Numbered from the stretch's first letter, positions 9,478 through 19,305 are shown. The stretch: 64,000 nucleotides of DNA from Lachnospiraceae bacterium (GCA_024692955.1 JAILLW010000117.1:1-64000), one strand, 5' to 3'. Notes: generated by a model from the letters alone, not told the origin. Translations and numbers: made by a program.

Positions 9478-10362
9478 ATGCATCAGTACATGAAAGCCAT
9501 TGGCTTTACGAAATTCAACAGTGTAAAAGAGCTGCAGAAGCTTATCACCGACGTGATCGTAAACGGACCGAAACGGTCCTATACCTCCATCGATGATGAG
9601 ACGATCATTGCGTGCTTTTCGAGGGAGGTGGCTCCCGGAGTCGGAATCACGGTGGTGGGCCGGTTCAATGACGAGGACCAGTTCACTTATGATTATTATT
9701 ATCCCTATATTGAGGGGAATAATATCAGCTCGGAGGAGAATATCTCTGTGGAGCGCCATGCGGCCACGGAGAGCTATGCCGGCGTGATCGACGATATTCA
9801 TATGGGGGTATCCATCATCTTCTATGTACAGAATATGATCCCCTATATCAACGCCATGCGCTCGAATCTGCTGCCGATCCAGGGAACCACGCTTTCGCTT
9901 GCGGCACTTTCCCTGAGCGGAAACATCATTATGCCCCTGAAGAAGACGGCGAACGATCTGATCCTTGACCGGAATTTCGAAAAAAGCAGGATGCAGCTGA
10001 TCTCCGCCGCGCGCTCGGGAGACGAGGAGGCCATGGAGAGCCTTACCCTGAACGATATGGACACCTATACCACGATCGCCCAGAGGATTCAGACCGAGGA
10101 TGTCTTTACGCTGGTAGATACCTATTTTATGCCTTACGGAGTAGAGTGTGACCAGTACGCGATCCTTGGAGAGATCATGGAGGTAAATGAGGTTACCAAT
10201 TCGATTTCCGGGGAAGCCCTTTACAAATTGAACCTGATGTGCAATGATGTTGAGTTGGATGTGTGCATTAACAAAGAGGACCTTTACGGGGTTCCGGCAC
10301 CCGGCCGCCGCTTTAAGGGAACGGTTTGGCTTCAGGGGAAGATCAATTATCCGAACACCTGA
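9478..10362 (+). CDS. DUF3881 family protein
   Basis: MHQYMKAIGFTKFNSVKELQKLI...FTYDYYYPYIEGNNISSEENISVERHAATESYAGVIDD. Confidence 0.8.
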   Translation: MHQYMKAIGFTKFNSVKELQKLITDVIVNGPKRSYTSIDDETIIACFSREVAPGVGITVVGRFNDEDQFTYDYYYPYIEGNNISSEENISVERHAATESYAGVIDDIHMGVSIIFYVQNMIPYINAMRSNLLPIQGTTLSLAALSLSGNIIMPLKKTANDLILDRNFEKSRMQLISAARSGDEEAMESLTLNDMDTYTTIAQRIQTEDVFTLVDTYFMPYGVECDQYAILGEIMEVNEVTNSISGEALYKLNLMCNDVELDVCINKEDLYGVPAPGRRFKGTVWLQGKINYPNT

Positions 10363-10384
10363 AATTCATATTCATCCGTAAGTT

Positions 10385-10458
10385 GTCCGCGTAGCTCAGC
10401 AGGATAGAGCGACCGCCTCCTAAGCGGTAGGTCGGAGGTTCGAATCCTCTCGTGGACG
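10385..10458 (+). tRNA. tRNA-Arg (anticodon CCT)
   Basis: Cloverleaf: GTCCGCG/CGTGGAC acceptor, GCTCAGCAGGATAGAGC D arm, ACCGC-CTCCTAA-GCGGT anticodon arm, GAGG-TTCGAAT-CCTC T arm. Confidence 0.95.
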
Positions 10459-10459
10459 T

Positions 10460-10488
10460 AAAAAGGAGCCTTAACAGGCTCCTTTTTG
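10460..10488 (+). terminator. Rho-independent terminator after tRNA-Arg
   Basis: AAAAAGGAGCC-TTAACA-GGCTCCTTTTT. Confidence 0.85.
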
Positions 10489-10561
10489 TTTACAAGACGA
10501 TCTTTTATCACATCAAGTCGCTTTTATCCGTAAATACGTCGAGTCATTTCTTATTGACATT

Positions 10562-10629
10562 ACCGAATAGACATCAAAAACGACCGAATAAACACGCCCT
10601 CGGCGGAGATATGACGGATAATATATAAT
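10562..10629 (+). promoter_or_regulatory. Direct repeats ACCGAATARAC (10562-10572 and 10583-10593) upstream of TATAAT (10624-10629)
   Basis: Two 11-bp repeats with 21-bp start-to-start spacing next to a weak -35 in front of a LytTR gene. Confidence 0.55.
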
Positions 10630-10663
10630 TTAATTATGTTTTCAGCGTACGGAAGGTAAACAG

Positions 10664-11143
10664 ATGAAAGATATGGTAGAGATCGAGGTGGTCCTTGATG
10701 AACATTATCCGGACCCGTTTGTTACGATCAGGACTAAATCTAACACACAACAGGTTGAAAATATCATATGTGCCATTGAAGACGCTTCGCACAGTGATTT
10801 TCCGCAGATAGCGGCCGTAAAGGATGACGCGGTCACGTTTGTTTCCCAGAGGGATATCGTAAGGGTGCATACAGAGGGCCGTAAGACCGTAATACAGACG
10901 GAGAAAGACGTATTTACGGTTAAAAGGACTCTTGCCGGTCTTGAGGATGTGCTTAATCCCACCCGGTTTTTAAGAATATCCCAGTCGGAGATCATTAATC
11001 TTTATAAGGTTAAGAGCTTCGATTTTAATCTGGCCGGAACGATCGGGGTTGAGTTTGACTGCGGCATCAAATCATGGGCATCCAGAAGCCGTGTCAAACA
11101 GATCAAGGCGTTGCTTAAAAAGAACAGCATAGTGGAGGCTTAG
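10664..11143 (+). CDS. LytTR-family DNA-binding transcriptional regulator
   Basis: C-terminal FLRISQSEIINLYKVKSF...SRSRVKQIKALL LytTR signature; no receiver domain. Confidence 0.88.
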   Translation: MKDMVEIEVVLDEHYPDPFVTIRTKSNTQQVENIICAIEDASHSDFPQIAAVKDDAVTFVSQRDIVRVHTEGRKTVIQTEKDVFTVKRTLAGLEDVLNPTRFLRISQSEIINLYKVKSFDFNLAGTIGVEFDCGIKSWASRSRVKQIKALLKKNSIVEA

Positions 11144-11146
11144 ATT

Positions 11147-11563
11147 ATGGAATTAAAGAACAGATTGCTGATAAATTCACTCATAGGCATCATTGCCGGA
11201 ATGACGGTCGGGATCATCATCTGGATGATCGGTTCAGGGAATCCGGAAGGAAGAAGCTTTGTACTTCATATTATTATGTCCGGCCTGCATGGGCTTATCC
11301 CATACGGGGCAGCCACGGTATATTCCATAGAAAGCTGGGGCCTGACCAAGTCAACAGTAGTCCATGCAACGATAACACTTGCCACGATACTTGCGATCGA
11401 GCTTCCGATGAAATGGTTTGAGTGGAACAGGGAATTTGCCATTATGATGGTCATCTATGTCATCATCTATACGCTCATCTGGATCGGGAATTACTTATAC
11501 TGGAAACACACCATCAGAAAGATCAACGATGAGCTGAAGGATTATCGGAAAGACGAAGCATAA
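11147..11563 (+). CDS. DUF3021 family membrane protein
   Basis: Four predicted TM helices; 3 bp after the LytTR gene, the usual LytTR-DUF3021 pairing. Confidence 0.82.
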   Translation: MELKNRLLINSLIGIIAGMTVGIIIWMIGSGNPEGRSFVLHIIMSGLHGLIPYGAATVYSIESWGLTKSTVVHATITLATILAIELPMKWFEWNREFAIMMVIYVIIYTLIWIGNYLYWKHTIRKINDELKDYRKDEA

Positions 11564-11583
11564 GAGCAGGGGATGTATATGAT

Positions 11584-12390
11584 ATGCTGCTGAAAATACT
11601 GGTTACGGGAAAAAACCGTAAGGTTGCAAGTGATATAAGTGAACATCTTGAGACGGACAGAGGATATGTAACGATCAAATGCGATCCGAACAAGACCGCA
11701 TTATTCGACACCCTGATATCGGAACTGCCCAAGGTGGTTATCATCTGCCTCGGCGATGAAACATCGGCTACGGTCCAGGCATACAATGTGATGAGATCGG
11801 CTCTGAGGCAGGGAAACATCACCACTATCGTTGTTACCAACAATGAAGATGAGAAGATGTTCATAAATCATACCGAACTTGAAAGAGTATTTTTCCTGTC
11901 AAGGCCGGTTTCGCTGTTCGCCCTCTATGAAAAGCTCACCGAAATAGAGAAAACGATCGAGAATGCCAGGGATAATAATCTGGCAGCATTCCGGGAGTAT
12001 GTTAATGAAGATGCCGGAAAGTCCGGAAGAAAGCAGATACTGGTCGTTGATGATGATACGGAGCAGCTTGTCCATATCAAAGAGCAGCTCGAGGAATTCT
12101 ACGATGTCACATGCGTCAAGTCCGGAGAAGCCGCATTCAAATATCTCGTAAGGAAAATACCGGACATTATATTGCTCGACTATCTGATGCCGACGATGGA
12201 TGGCCCCGAGGTCCTTCGAAATATTCATGATACGGCGGGCTGGGAGGATATACCGGTTGTATTTCTGACCGGCATGGCCGAGAAGAATAAGGTTCTGAAG
12301 ACACTTGCCGAGCTGAAACCTCAGGGCTATATTGTAAAACCCGCGAAAAAATCCGAGCTTGTGGCAAAGATCATAGACATATTGGGGTGA
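11584..12390 (+). CDS. Two-domain response regulator: N-terminal degenerate receiver plus canonical receiver, no output domain
   Basis: ILVVDDDTEQLVHIKEQLEEFYDV...PDIILLDYLMPTMDGPEVLRNIH...VFLTGMAEKN...GYIVKPAKKSEL; N-terminal half looks receiver-like but lacks the phospho-acceptor Asp. Confidence 0.85.
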   Translation: MLLKILVTGKNRKVASDISEHLETDRGYVTIKCDPNKTALFDTLISELPKVVIICLGDETSATVQAYNVMRSALRQGNITTIVVTNNEDEKMFINHTELERVFFLSRPVSLFALYEKLTEIEKTIENARDNNLAAFREYVNEDAGKSGRKQILVVDDDTEQLVHIKEQLEEFYDVTCVKSGEAAFKYLVRKIPDIILLDYLMPTMDGPEVLRNIHDTAGWEDIPVVFLTGMAEKNKVLKTLAELKPQGYIVKPAKKSELVAKIIDILG

Positions 12391-12397
12391 AAGAAAA

Positions 12398-12994
12398 ATG
12401 GATATTACATGGCTTAAGGAAGCCGGACTTGATACGGAAACCGGGATCTCATATACGGGCGGACAGGACAGGTACATTTCTGCCCTTCACCGGTTCTGCA
12501 GGAACTATGAGAAGAACAGGACAAAGGTGTGCGGGTATCTTGAGGCCGGGGATTATGAGAATTATATGATCACGGTCCATGCCCTTAAGAGTAATGCCAG
12601 GATGATAGGAGCACTTGACCTGTCGACCCTGTTTGAAACTCTTGAGACGGCTGCACGAAATAACGAGACCGGACTGATTGAACAGCGGAATGCGGATGCA
12701 TTAAAAGAGTATGACGAGCTTATTCAAAAGCTTGCCCCGATAGGAACGATGGAAGATGTCCGTGCTGCCGGCGAGATATCTGCCGAAGCAGCGAGGGAAA
12801 CGGTTGATAAGCTTCTGGAAGCGCTTGATGATTTTGACGATGAAGAAGCAAAGAAACTGGCAAAGGTACTGTCCTGCTATCCTTTCAGACCGACTCAGGC
12901 GGAAAAACTTAAGGAGGCAGCAGCATTTATTGAAGATTTTATGTACGAAGAAGCGGCCGGGATCATCAGACAGATCGCTCCAGCGATAGAATAG
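12398..12994 (+). CDS. Hpt (histidine phosphotransfer) domain protein
   Basis: YENYMITVHALKSNARMIGALDLSTLFETLETAAR Hpt motif (HALKSNA). Confidence 0.85.
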   Translation: MDITWLKEAGLDTETGISYTGGQDRYISALHRFCRNYEKNRTKVCGYLEAGDYENYMITVHALKSNARMIGALDLSTLFETLETAARNNETGLIEQRNADALKEYDELIQKLAPIGTMEDVRAAGEISAEAARETVDKLLEALDDFDDEEAKKLAKVLSCYPFRPTQAEKLKEAAAFIEDFMYEEAAGIIRQIAPAIE

Positions 12995-13004
12995 GCTACA
13001 GATA

Positions 13005-15497
13005 TTGAAGAAGATACAAACGATCCTTGCGATCATTCTTATAACAGTATTCGGATATATATTCGCCGGTGAGATATTCATGCCGGCAAACACTCCGGTA
13101 AACGGAGATATCTGTGACACTCTTCCCGGGGACAAATGGGAGAAGGTCTGCCCTGACGGGACGAAAGAGCCTTTTACCGTTCCCGGAAGCACTGATTCCG
13201 ATATTGTTCTTGAAACAACTCTCCCGGAACATTTTAACAAAGACTACAACGTATTGTGCTTTCGCGGAATGGGCATGGAGGTCTGCGTTGACGGCGAAGA
13301 AAGAGCGGTATACAAAACCGAGAACTACCGCTTTCTCGGAGACCGTTCCGCCGAATGCTACGTTATGGCGTCCATATATCCCGAGGATGCCGGAAAAGTG
13401 CTTCGCGTACACTATGAGTATAATTCCGGCATGGTATATGAAACATATATCGGTACAAGACTGGGAATACTTGCTCACCTGTTCAGAATATACGGTCTGG
13501 AACTGTTTGTCGGAATGGCCCTTATGCTTCTGGGTATCATCTGCCTGATCGCAGCCGTGACATACAAATTCATTCACAAAAAATATCTGGAGATGGAGCA
13601 CCTGTCCATCGGCGTCATAATAGGCGCCTGCTGGGTACTGTCCAACTCGATATTCCGACAGCTTTATACGAGGAATATTTCGGTCATGTCGGATATACCC
13701 TTCCTGATGGTAATGGTCATGCCGCTTCCTTTTTTTGTATTCCTTGACTCCCTGCAAAAAGGACGATACGCAAAACCGCTTGGCTGTGCGGGCATCATTA
13801 CGATCGCGGATTTTGTCGTATGTGCTGCCCTTTTCGTTTCGGGAAAAGTACCTCTCGTTAAGAGCTTTACCGGCTCCGCCATATGTGCCCTTATCGGAAT
13901 CGTCATTATGTTTGCGACACTTGTACTGGATTTCAGAAAACATCTCCTGTACTCGTACAGGTTTGTGGCGATTGGATTTGTTCTCCTTGCCGTTTCGGCG
14001 ATCATCCAGATTTTTGTATATGCGTTTGCCCACAACGGAGTATTCTCCGGACTGTTTATGGCTCTTGGCCTGTTCGGATTTATGATCTGCTCCATAATAC
14101 ATACGATCAAACAGCTCATCGGGATAAGGCTGGAAGCAAATGAACTGATGCATATCAACAGGGCCAAGGATGATTTTCTTGCCAACATGTCCCATGAGAT
14201 CAGGACTCCGCTTAACGGGATACTCGGAATGGATGAAATGATCATCAGGGACACCAGGGAGAGCCGGATAAGGGATTATGCATTCGAGATCAAGAGCGCG
14301 GGAAACACTCTGCTTTCGATAATCAACGATATTCTTGATCTTTCCAAAATAGAATCCGGAAACTTCGAGATAGTTACCGGTGAGTATGATATCGCTTCCG
14401 TACTCAACGATGTACTCAATATGACAAGATACAGGGCGAATAAAAAAGGCCTTGCCTTTGAATACAATGTATCCGGAACGATCCCTTCCGTACTTGAAGG
14501 TGATGAGATCAGGATCCGGCAGATCATGCTCAATATCATAAACAATGCCATTAAATATACGCAGGAAGGCAGTGTTTCGGTCGATGTATCTTCGGAACCC
14601 GTAATGATGGGCAATTATATCAATCTGATCATCAGTGTAACCGATACCGGAATGGGAATAAAGGAGGAGGACAAGGGAAAGCTTTTCAAGAGCTTCCAGC
14701 GACTTGATGAAAGGAAAAATCACAGCATAGAGGGAACAGGACTGGGGCTTCATATCACGAACAGCCTTCTTCAGATGATGAACGGCAATATTTCCTTTGA
14801 GAGCGAGTATGGTAAAGGAAGCGTATTTATCATTACGGTTCCGCAGAAGGTAGTCAAGGCTGCGCCGATCGGTATTTTTTCAAAAGCAGTCAGGGAATAT
14901 CTCGGAAACATGGAGACGGATGCAGTCGGCCTGTATGCTCCGGGGGCAAGACTTCTCGTAGTCGATGACAACGAGATGAACCTTGATGTCATGGAAGGAC
15001 TTCTTCGCGACACAAAGATACCTACGGACTATGTGGAATCCGGTGCCGCATGTATCGAAAAGGTTACGAAAGGAAAGTATGACTGTATATTCCTGGATCA
15101 GATGATGCCGGGTATGAGCGGGGAAGAGGCACTGGCCGAGATGAAAAGGCTTGATATCCTGAAGGGAACCCCTGTTATCGCACTTACGGCGGACGCGATC
15201 ATAGGTGCCAAGGAAAGCTATCTGGCCAAAGGATTTACCGATTATATATCCAAACCGGTAAAATATGAAGTTCTCGAAGCAGTATTAAAAGAATATATAC
15301 CAAAGGAAAAACAGCATTCACCAAGCGGTGCGGATGAACTTCCGGTAATGCTCATATGGGGCGATGATCCCGAGAAACTGAAGCAGGAGAGAATAAGACT
15401 CGACGGCATATACAAATGCATATGTGTAGTAGGGGAAGCTTCAAAGGACAGGTACCTTAAGACGCATGATACTGCCGCTGTCATGAATGTTGTATAG
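13005..15497 (+). CDS. Hybrid sensor histidine kinase (extracytoplasmic domain, multi-TM, HisKA, HATPase, REC)
   Basis: DDFLANMSHEIRTPLNGILGM; GTGLGLHITNSLLQMM; RLLVVDDNEMNLDVMEG...CIFLDQMMPGMSG; TTG start. Confidence 0.9.
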   Translation: MKKIQTILAIILITVFGYIFAGEIFMPANTPVNGDICDTLPGDKWEKVCPDGTKEPFTVPGSTDSDIVLETTLPEHFNKDYNVLCFRGMGMEVCVDGEERAVYKTENYRFLGDRSAECYVMASIYPEDAGKVLRVHYEYNSGMVYETYIGTRLGILAHLFRIYGLELFVGMALMLLGIICLIAAVTYKFIHKKYLEMEHLSIGVIIGACWVLSNSIFRQLYTRNISVMSDIPFLMVMVMPLPFFVFLDSLQKGRYAKPLGCAGIITIADFVVCAALFVSGKVPLVKSFTGSAICALIGIVIMFATLVLDFRKHLLYSYRFVAIGFVLLAVSAIIQIFVYAFAHNGVFSGLFMALGLFGFMICSIIHTIKQLIGIRLEANELMHINRAKDDFLANMSHEIRTPLNGILGMDEMIIRDTRESRIRDYAFEIKSAGNTLLSIINDILDLSKIESGNFEIVTGEYDIASVLNDVLNMTRYRANKKGLAFEYNVSGTIPSVLEGDEIRIRQIMLNIINNAIKYTQEGSVSVDVSSEPVMMGNYINLIISVTDTGMGIKEEDKGKLFKSFQRLDERKNHSIEGTGLGLHITNSLLQMMNGNISFESEYGKGSVFIITVPQKVVKAAPIGIFSKAVREYLGNMETDAVGLYAPGARLLVVDDNEMNLDVMEGLLRDTKIPTDYVESGAACIEKVTKGKYDCIFLDQMMPGMSGEEALAEMKRLDILKGTPVIALTADAIIGAKESYLAKGFTDYISKPVKYEVLEAVLKEYIPKEKQHSPSGADELPVMLIWGDDPEKLKQERIRLDGIYKCICVVGEASKDRYLKTHDTAAVMNVV

Positions 15498-17898
15498 AAA
15501 GTATCCGGGAGCATTACAGATGGAAACTACTGTCAATAACGGGATAAAGAAACGGATAAGGATAAAAGAGCACAGAAAGACGGGTATGATCATTCCCATG
15601 ATATTCCTGTTCATAGTCATGACGGTCATGGTGATCTACACGACAAGACTTATGTATAACGCTGCGGTTTCCAACTCAAATGCCGTAATGGAGGACCGGA
15701 TCCTGACGGTCTCCGCAATGATCAATAATCATCTGAATACCGCCGAAAACGTACTGCATGTAGCCGCAGACTCTGTTCACCACATGCTGATCAGCGGAAC
15801 TACTTCGGCAAGGATATATGAATTCCTCGTGGACGAAACGAATAATGTTGCCGAGCAGTTCGATCAGAATTATACGGGAATATACGGCTTTATCATGGGT
15901 AAATATATGGATGGCCTCAACTGGGTGCCTCCGGAGGGTTACGACCCGAAGAGCCGCGACTGGTTCATTGAAGCAATGGCGGCCGACGGAAGCGTTGTAT
16001 TCACCATGCCTTATATCGATGCCCAGACAGGCAATCTTATAATTTCAGCCTGCAGAATGCTGCCGGACAGACAGAGTGTTATCGCGCTTGATGTCCAGCT
16101 GAAGGGGATACAGGCAATGATGAGTGAACTTACCCTTAACGGAAAAGGATATGGCTTTGTGGTCAGTGATGACGGCATGATCATAGCTCATCGCGATGAA
16201 TCCAGGAAGGGAAAAAATATATGTGAAACACAGGGCGGCAGTGAATTTCTGGATGCCATTAAGGAGGCTGATTTCGGAAGTTTTTCGTATTTGTGGGACG
16301 GAGAACTGAACACGGTCTATGTCAACAGGGTGGCAAATGGATGGAATGCGGTAATGGTCGTCAGCGATCATGATCTGTACTCGGAGGTCAGAAGCCAGCG
16401 GGTGATAATCATCATAATCTGTGCTCTCATATTCCTGATGATATCCGCGATATATTATGTCGGACACAGAAATGAAATCAAATACAACAAAGAGATGGAG
16501 GGTATGAAGCTCGAGGAGCAGAAGACCGCATATGAACGCAAGATGCTCGAAATCGAAAAGGATGCCGCGAATGCATCGAACAAGGCGAAGAGCGATTTCC
16601 TGGCAAATATGTCCCACGAGATCAGAACACCCATGAATGCCATCATCGGAATGGATGAGATGATACTTCGCGAAAAGGTGTCCGATAAGGTACGCAAATA
16701 TGCACTTGATATTCAAAGCGCTGGCAGGACACTTCTGTCGATAATAAACGACATACTTGATTTTTCCAAGATCGAATCGGGAAAGATGGAACTCGTTCCG
16801 GTTGAATACGGATTTGCATCGGTAATGAATGATGTCGTGAATATGACCATGAAGAAAGCGCAGGATAAGGGCCTTACATATGATCTTAAAGTCTCAAAGG
16901 ATATCCCTTCCGTACTTCGGGGCGACGAGATAAGAGTGCGGCAGGTCATGCTGAACCTTATCAATAACGCGATCAAATATACTCACGAGGGAACCGTATC
17001 GGTTGATGTGTCCTATGATGATGCCGCGAATATGCTGCAGGTGATCGTATCGGATACGGGAATTGGCATAAAGAATGAAGATCTCGGAAAACTGTTCGGA
17101 TCCTTCCAGAGACTGGAGGAGGATAAGAACAGGAATATCGAAGGCACAGGCCTTGGGCTCAACATCACGATGCGTCTTGTCAAGATGATGGACGGAACGA
17201 TCGGTGTCAGCAGCAAATACGGCGAAGGAACAAAGTTTACAGCTGTGATGAGGCAGGAAGCGGTAGACAGGACTCCGGTCGGGGACTTTGCGGACAATCT
17301 CTCAAAAATGCAGGAGGCCGGCAAAGAGTATAAACCCGCGCTTATCGCTCCTGAGGCGAAGATACTTGTGGTAGATGACAATGATATGAACCTGGAGGTT
17401 TTTGAGGCGCTTCTCGAAGATACCGGGATAAGAGTCACCACCGCCGAATCGGGCAGGGAAAGTATAGAGATACTCAGAAGGCAGTCATTTAATATGATAT
17501 TCCTGGATCAGATGATGCCCGGTATGTCGGGAGTACAGACGCTTGAAATAATAAAGAAAGAGCATCTTGCCGATGATACGGCTGTCATTGCGCTGACTGC
17601 GGATGCGATCGTAGGGGCGAGGGAGAACTATATCAGAGAGGGATTTTCGGATTATCTGAGCAAGCCTGTTATGTATGACGCACTTGAAGAAATGCTCATG
17701 AAATATCTTTCTCCGGATCTGATACGGAAAGAGGGATCAGATAAGGAAGAGGAGGATGATAAGCCGGTGGTTATAGGAATCTCGACTTCATCGGATAAAC
17801 TCCGCGCTCTTAAGGAACGGCTCGGAAACTCCTGTAAGGGAGTTTTTGTCAGGGATATGGACAGCGCGGCCAGATTTATTGATAAAAACAGGAACTGA
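15487..17898 (+). CDS. Hybrid sensor histidine kinase with Cache-like extracellular sensor, HisKA, HATPase, REC
   Basis: GYDPKSRDWFIEAMAADGSVVFTMPYIDAQTGNLIISACR Cache-like; KSDFLANMSHEIRTPMNAIIGM; KILVVDDNDMNLEVFEALL. Confidence 0.92.
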   Translation: MLYRKYPGALQMETTVNNGIKKRIRIKEHRKTGMIIPMIFLFIVMTVMVIYTTRLMYNAAVSNSNAVMEDRILTVSAMINNHLNTAENVLHVAADSVHHMLISGTTSARIYEFLVDETNNVAEQFDQNYTGIYGFIMGKYMDGLNWVPPEGYDPKSRDWFIEAMAADGSVVFTMPYIDAQTGNLIISACRMLPDRQSVIALDVQLKGIQAMMSELTLNGKGYGFVVSDDGMIIAHRDESRKGKNICETQGGSEFLDAIKEADFGSFSYLWDGELNTVYVNRVANGWNAVMVVSDHDLYSEVRSQRVIIIIICALIFLMISAIYYVGHRNEIKYNKEMEGMKLEEQKTAYERKMLEIEKDAANASNKAKSDFLANMSHEIRTPMNAIIGMDEMILREKVSDKVRKYALDIQSAGRTLLSIINDILDFSKIESGKMELVPVEYGFASVMNDVVNMTMKKAQDKGLTYDLKVSKDIPSVLRGDEIRVRQVMLNLINNAIKYTHEGTVSVDVSYDDAANMLQVIVSDTGIGIKNEDLGKLFGSFQRLEEDKNRNIEGTGLGLNITMRLVKMMDGTIGVSSKYGEGTKFTAVMRQEAVDRTPVGDFADNLSKMQEAGKEYKPALIAPEAKILVVDDNDMNLEVFEALLEDTGIRVTTAESGRESIEILRRQSFNMIFLDQMMPGMSGVQTLEIIKKEHLADDTAVIALTADAIVGARENYIREGFSDYLSKPVMYDALEEMLMKYLSPDLIRKEGSDKEEEDDKPVVIGISTSSDKLRALKERLGNSCKGVFVRDMDSAARFIDKNRN

Positions 17899-17923
17899 AT
17901 ACATATACAGCAGGGAGAACATT

Positions 17924-19216
17924 ATGAAAAAAACACTGGGTGCAATCATGGCAATATCGCTGGTGATTTCCATGACCGCCTGCGGCGGCTTAAAGGATAC
18001 GGAAATTACCCCGCCCGGGGACCGGGAGGAGTCGCGGATACCGGATACGGAAGCTGCCGCAGTAAAGGCGGAAGAAGCGCCGGCGCAGGCTGAGGATGAT
18101 GCTGAAGATTTTCGCATAGGTATAGTTACGGGTTCCTTTTCCCAGTCAGAGGATGACAGGCGGGGTGCGGAGGCTTTTCAGAAGAAATATGGGGAAGACA
18201 GGGTGACGCTTGCCATATATCCCGATAATTTTACCGATGAGTTTGAGACTACCGTAGGCGTAATGACCGGGCTTGCGGATGATCCCAAAATGAAGGCCAT
18301 CGTTGTTAATCAGGCAGTCGAGGGAACGGAAGAAGCCTTTAAAAGGATCAAGGAAAGGCGGCCTGATATCCTTTGCATCGCGGGCGAAACATTCGATGTC
18401 TTCGAAGATATAAAAGATACGGCCGATCTCGTGGTCAATAACGATTTTGTCTCTCGCGGATATCTGATCATACGCACTGCGCATGAACTCGGCTGCGATA
18501 CATTTGTACATATCTCCTTTCCACGGCATCTTTCATATGAAACATACGCAAGACGTGTGAACATCATGAAGGCGGCCTGTGAGGAATTCGGCATGGAGTT
18601 CGCAATGGAGGAGGCTCCGGACCCGACTACCGAAGTGGGGGTCCCGGGTGCTCAGGAGTATATAACGCGGCATGTACCTGAATGGGTTGAAAAATACGGA
18701 AAGAATTCAGCATATTTCTGTACGAATGATGCACATACGGAGCCTCTTATCAAAGGTCTTCTGGAAAACGGAGGGTATTTTATCGAAGCGGATCTTCCGT
18801 CACCGATCATGGGTTATCCCGGAGCACTGGACCTGAATCTTACGGGTGCGGACGGGGACTTTGACAAGATAACCGCCGAAGTGGAAAAAGCTGTTGTTGC
18901 AGCAGGCGGAGCAGGCAGATTCGGTACGTGGACATCTTCATACGGTTTTACGAATTCGGCGGGTCTTGCGGAACATGCGCGAAATGTTATCATGGGGAAA
19001 TCGGAACTGACCGATCTTAATGCGATAAGAGAGGCATACAAGATCTATACGCCCCGGACCGAATGGAACGGATCAAAATATACAAACGCCGAAACAGGTG
19101 AAGTAATGGATAATGTATTTCTGGTTTATCAGGATACTTATATCTTCGGAGACCCCGGCCGTTACATGGGGGTAACAAAAGTAAACGTTCCCGAAGAGTA
19201 CTTCACCATAAAATAG
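17924..19216 (+). CDS. DUF3798 family lipoprotein, periplasmic-binding-protein-like
   Basis: MKKTLGAIMAISLVISMTACGG lipobox; FRIGIVTGSFSQSEDDRRGAEAFQKKYG... Confidence 0.82.
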   Translation: MKKTLGAIMAISLVISMTACGGLKDTEITPPGDREESRIPDTEAAAVKAEEAPAQAEDDAEDFRIGIVTGSFSQSEDDRRGAEAFQKKYGEDRVTLAIYPDNFTDEFETTVGVMTGLADDPKMKAIVVNQAVEGTEEAFKRIKERRPDILCIAGETFDVFEDIKDTADLVVNNDFVSRGYLIIRTAHELGCDTFVHISFPRHLSYETYARRVNIMKAACEEFGMEFAMEEAPDPTTEVGVPGAQEYITRHVPEWVEKYGKNSAYFCTNDAHTEPLIKGLLENGGYFIEADLPSPIMGYPGALDLNLTGADGDFDKITAEVEKAVVAAGGAGRFGTWTSSYGFTNSAGLAEHARNVIMGKSELTDLNAIREAYKIYTPRTEWNGSKYTNAETGEVMDNVFLVYQDTYIFGDPGRYMGVTKVNVPEEYFTIK

Positions 19217-19235
19217 GAGGATCGGTGTCTTTTCT

Positions 19236-19264
19236 TTGACGCGATCCCGGGGAAAAGCTATAAT
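19236..19264 (+). promoter_or_regulatory. Promoter TTGACG-N17-TATAAT upstream of exodeoxyribonuclease III
   Basis: TTGACG 19236-19241, TATAAT 19259-19264. Confidence 0.7.
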
Positions 19265-19305
19265 AGCAGGGATGGCGAAAAACACAAAAAGGAGGCCGAT
19301 AAAGA

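Noticed and set aside
8293-9801. 502-aa reverse-strand ORF across serS and the DUF3881 gene
   Set aside because: Antisense to two well-supported genes; translation looks like a shadow frame with no family motifs.
10385-10664. tRNA-Arg as an integration site for a mobile element carrying the LytTR-phosphorelay cluster
   Set aside because: No integrase and no visible duplication of the tRNA 3' end downstream; the tRNA is followed by its own terminator.
12996-14753. 585-aa reverse-strand ORF opposite the first hybrid kinase
   Set aside because: Antisense shadow of a kinase with complete catalytic motifs.
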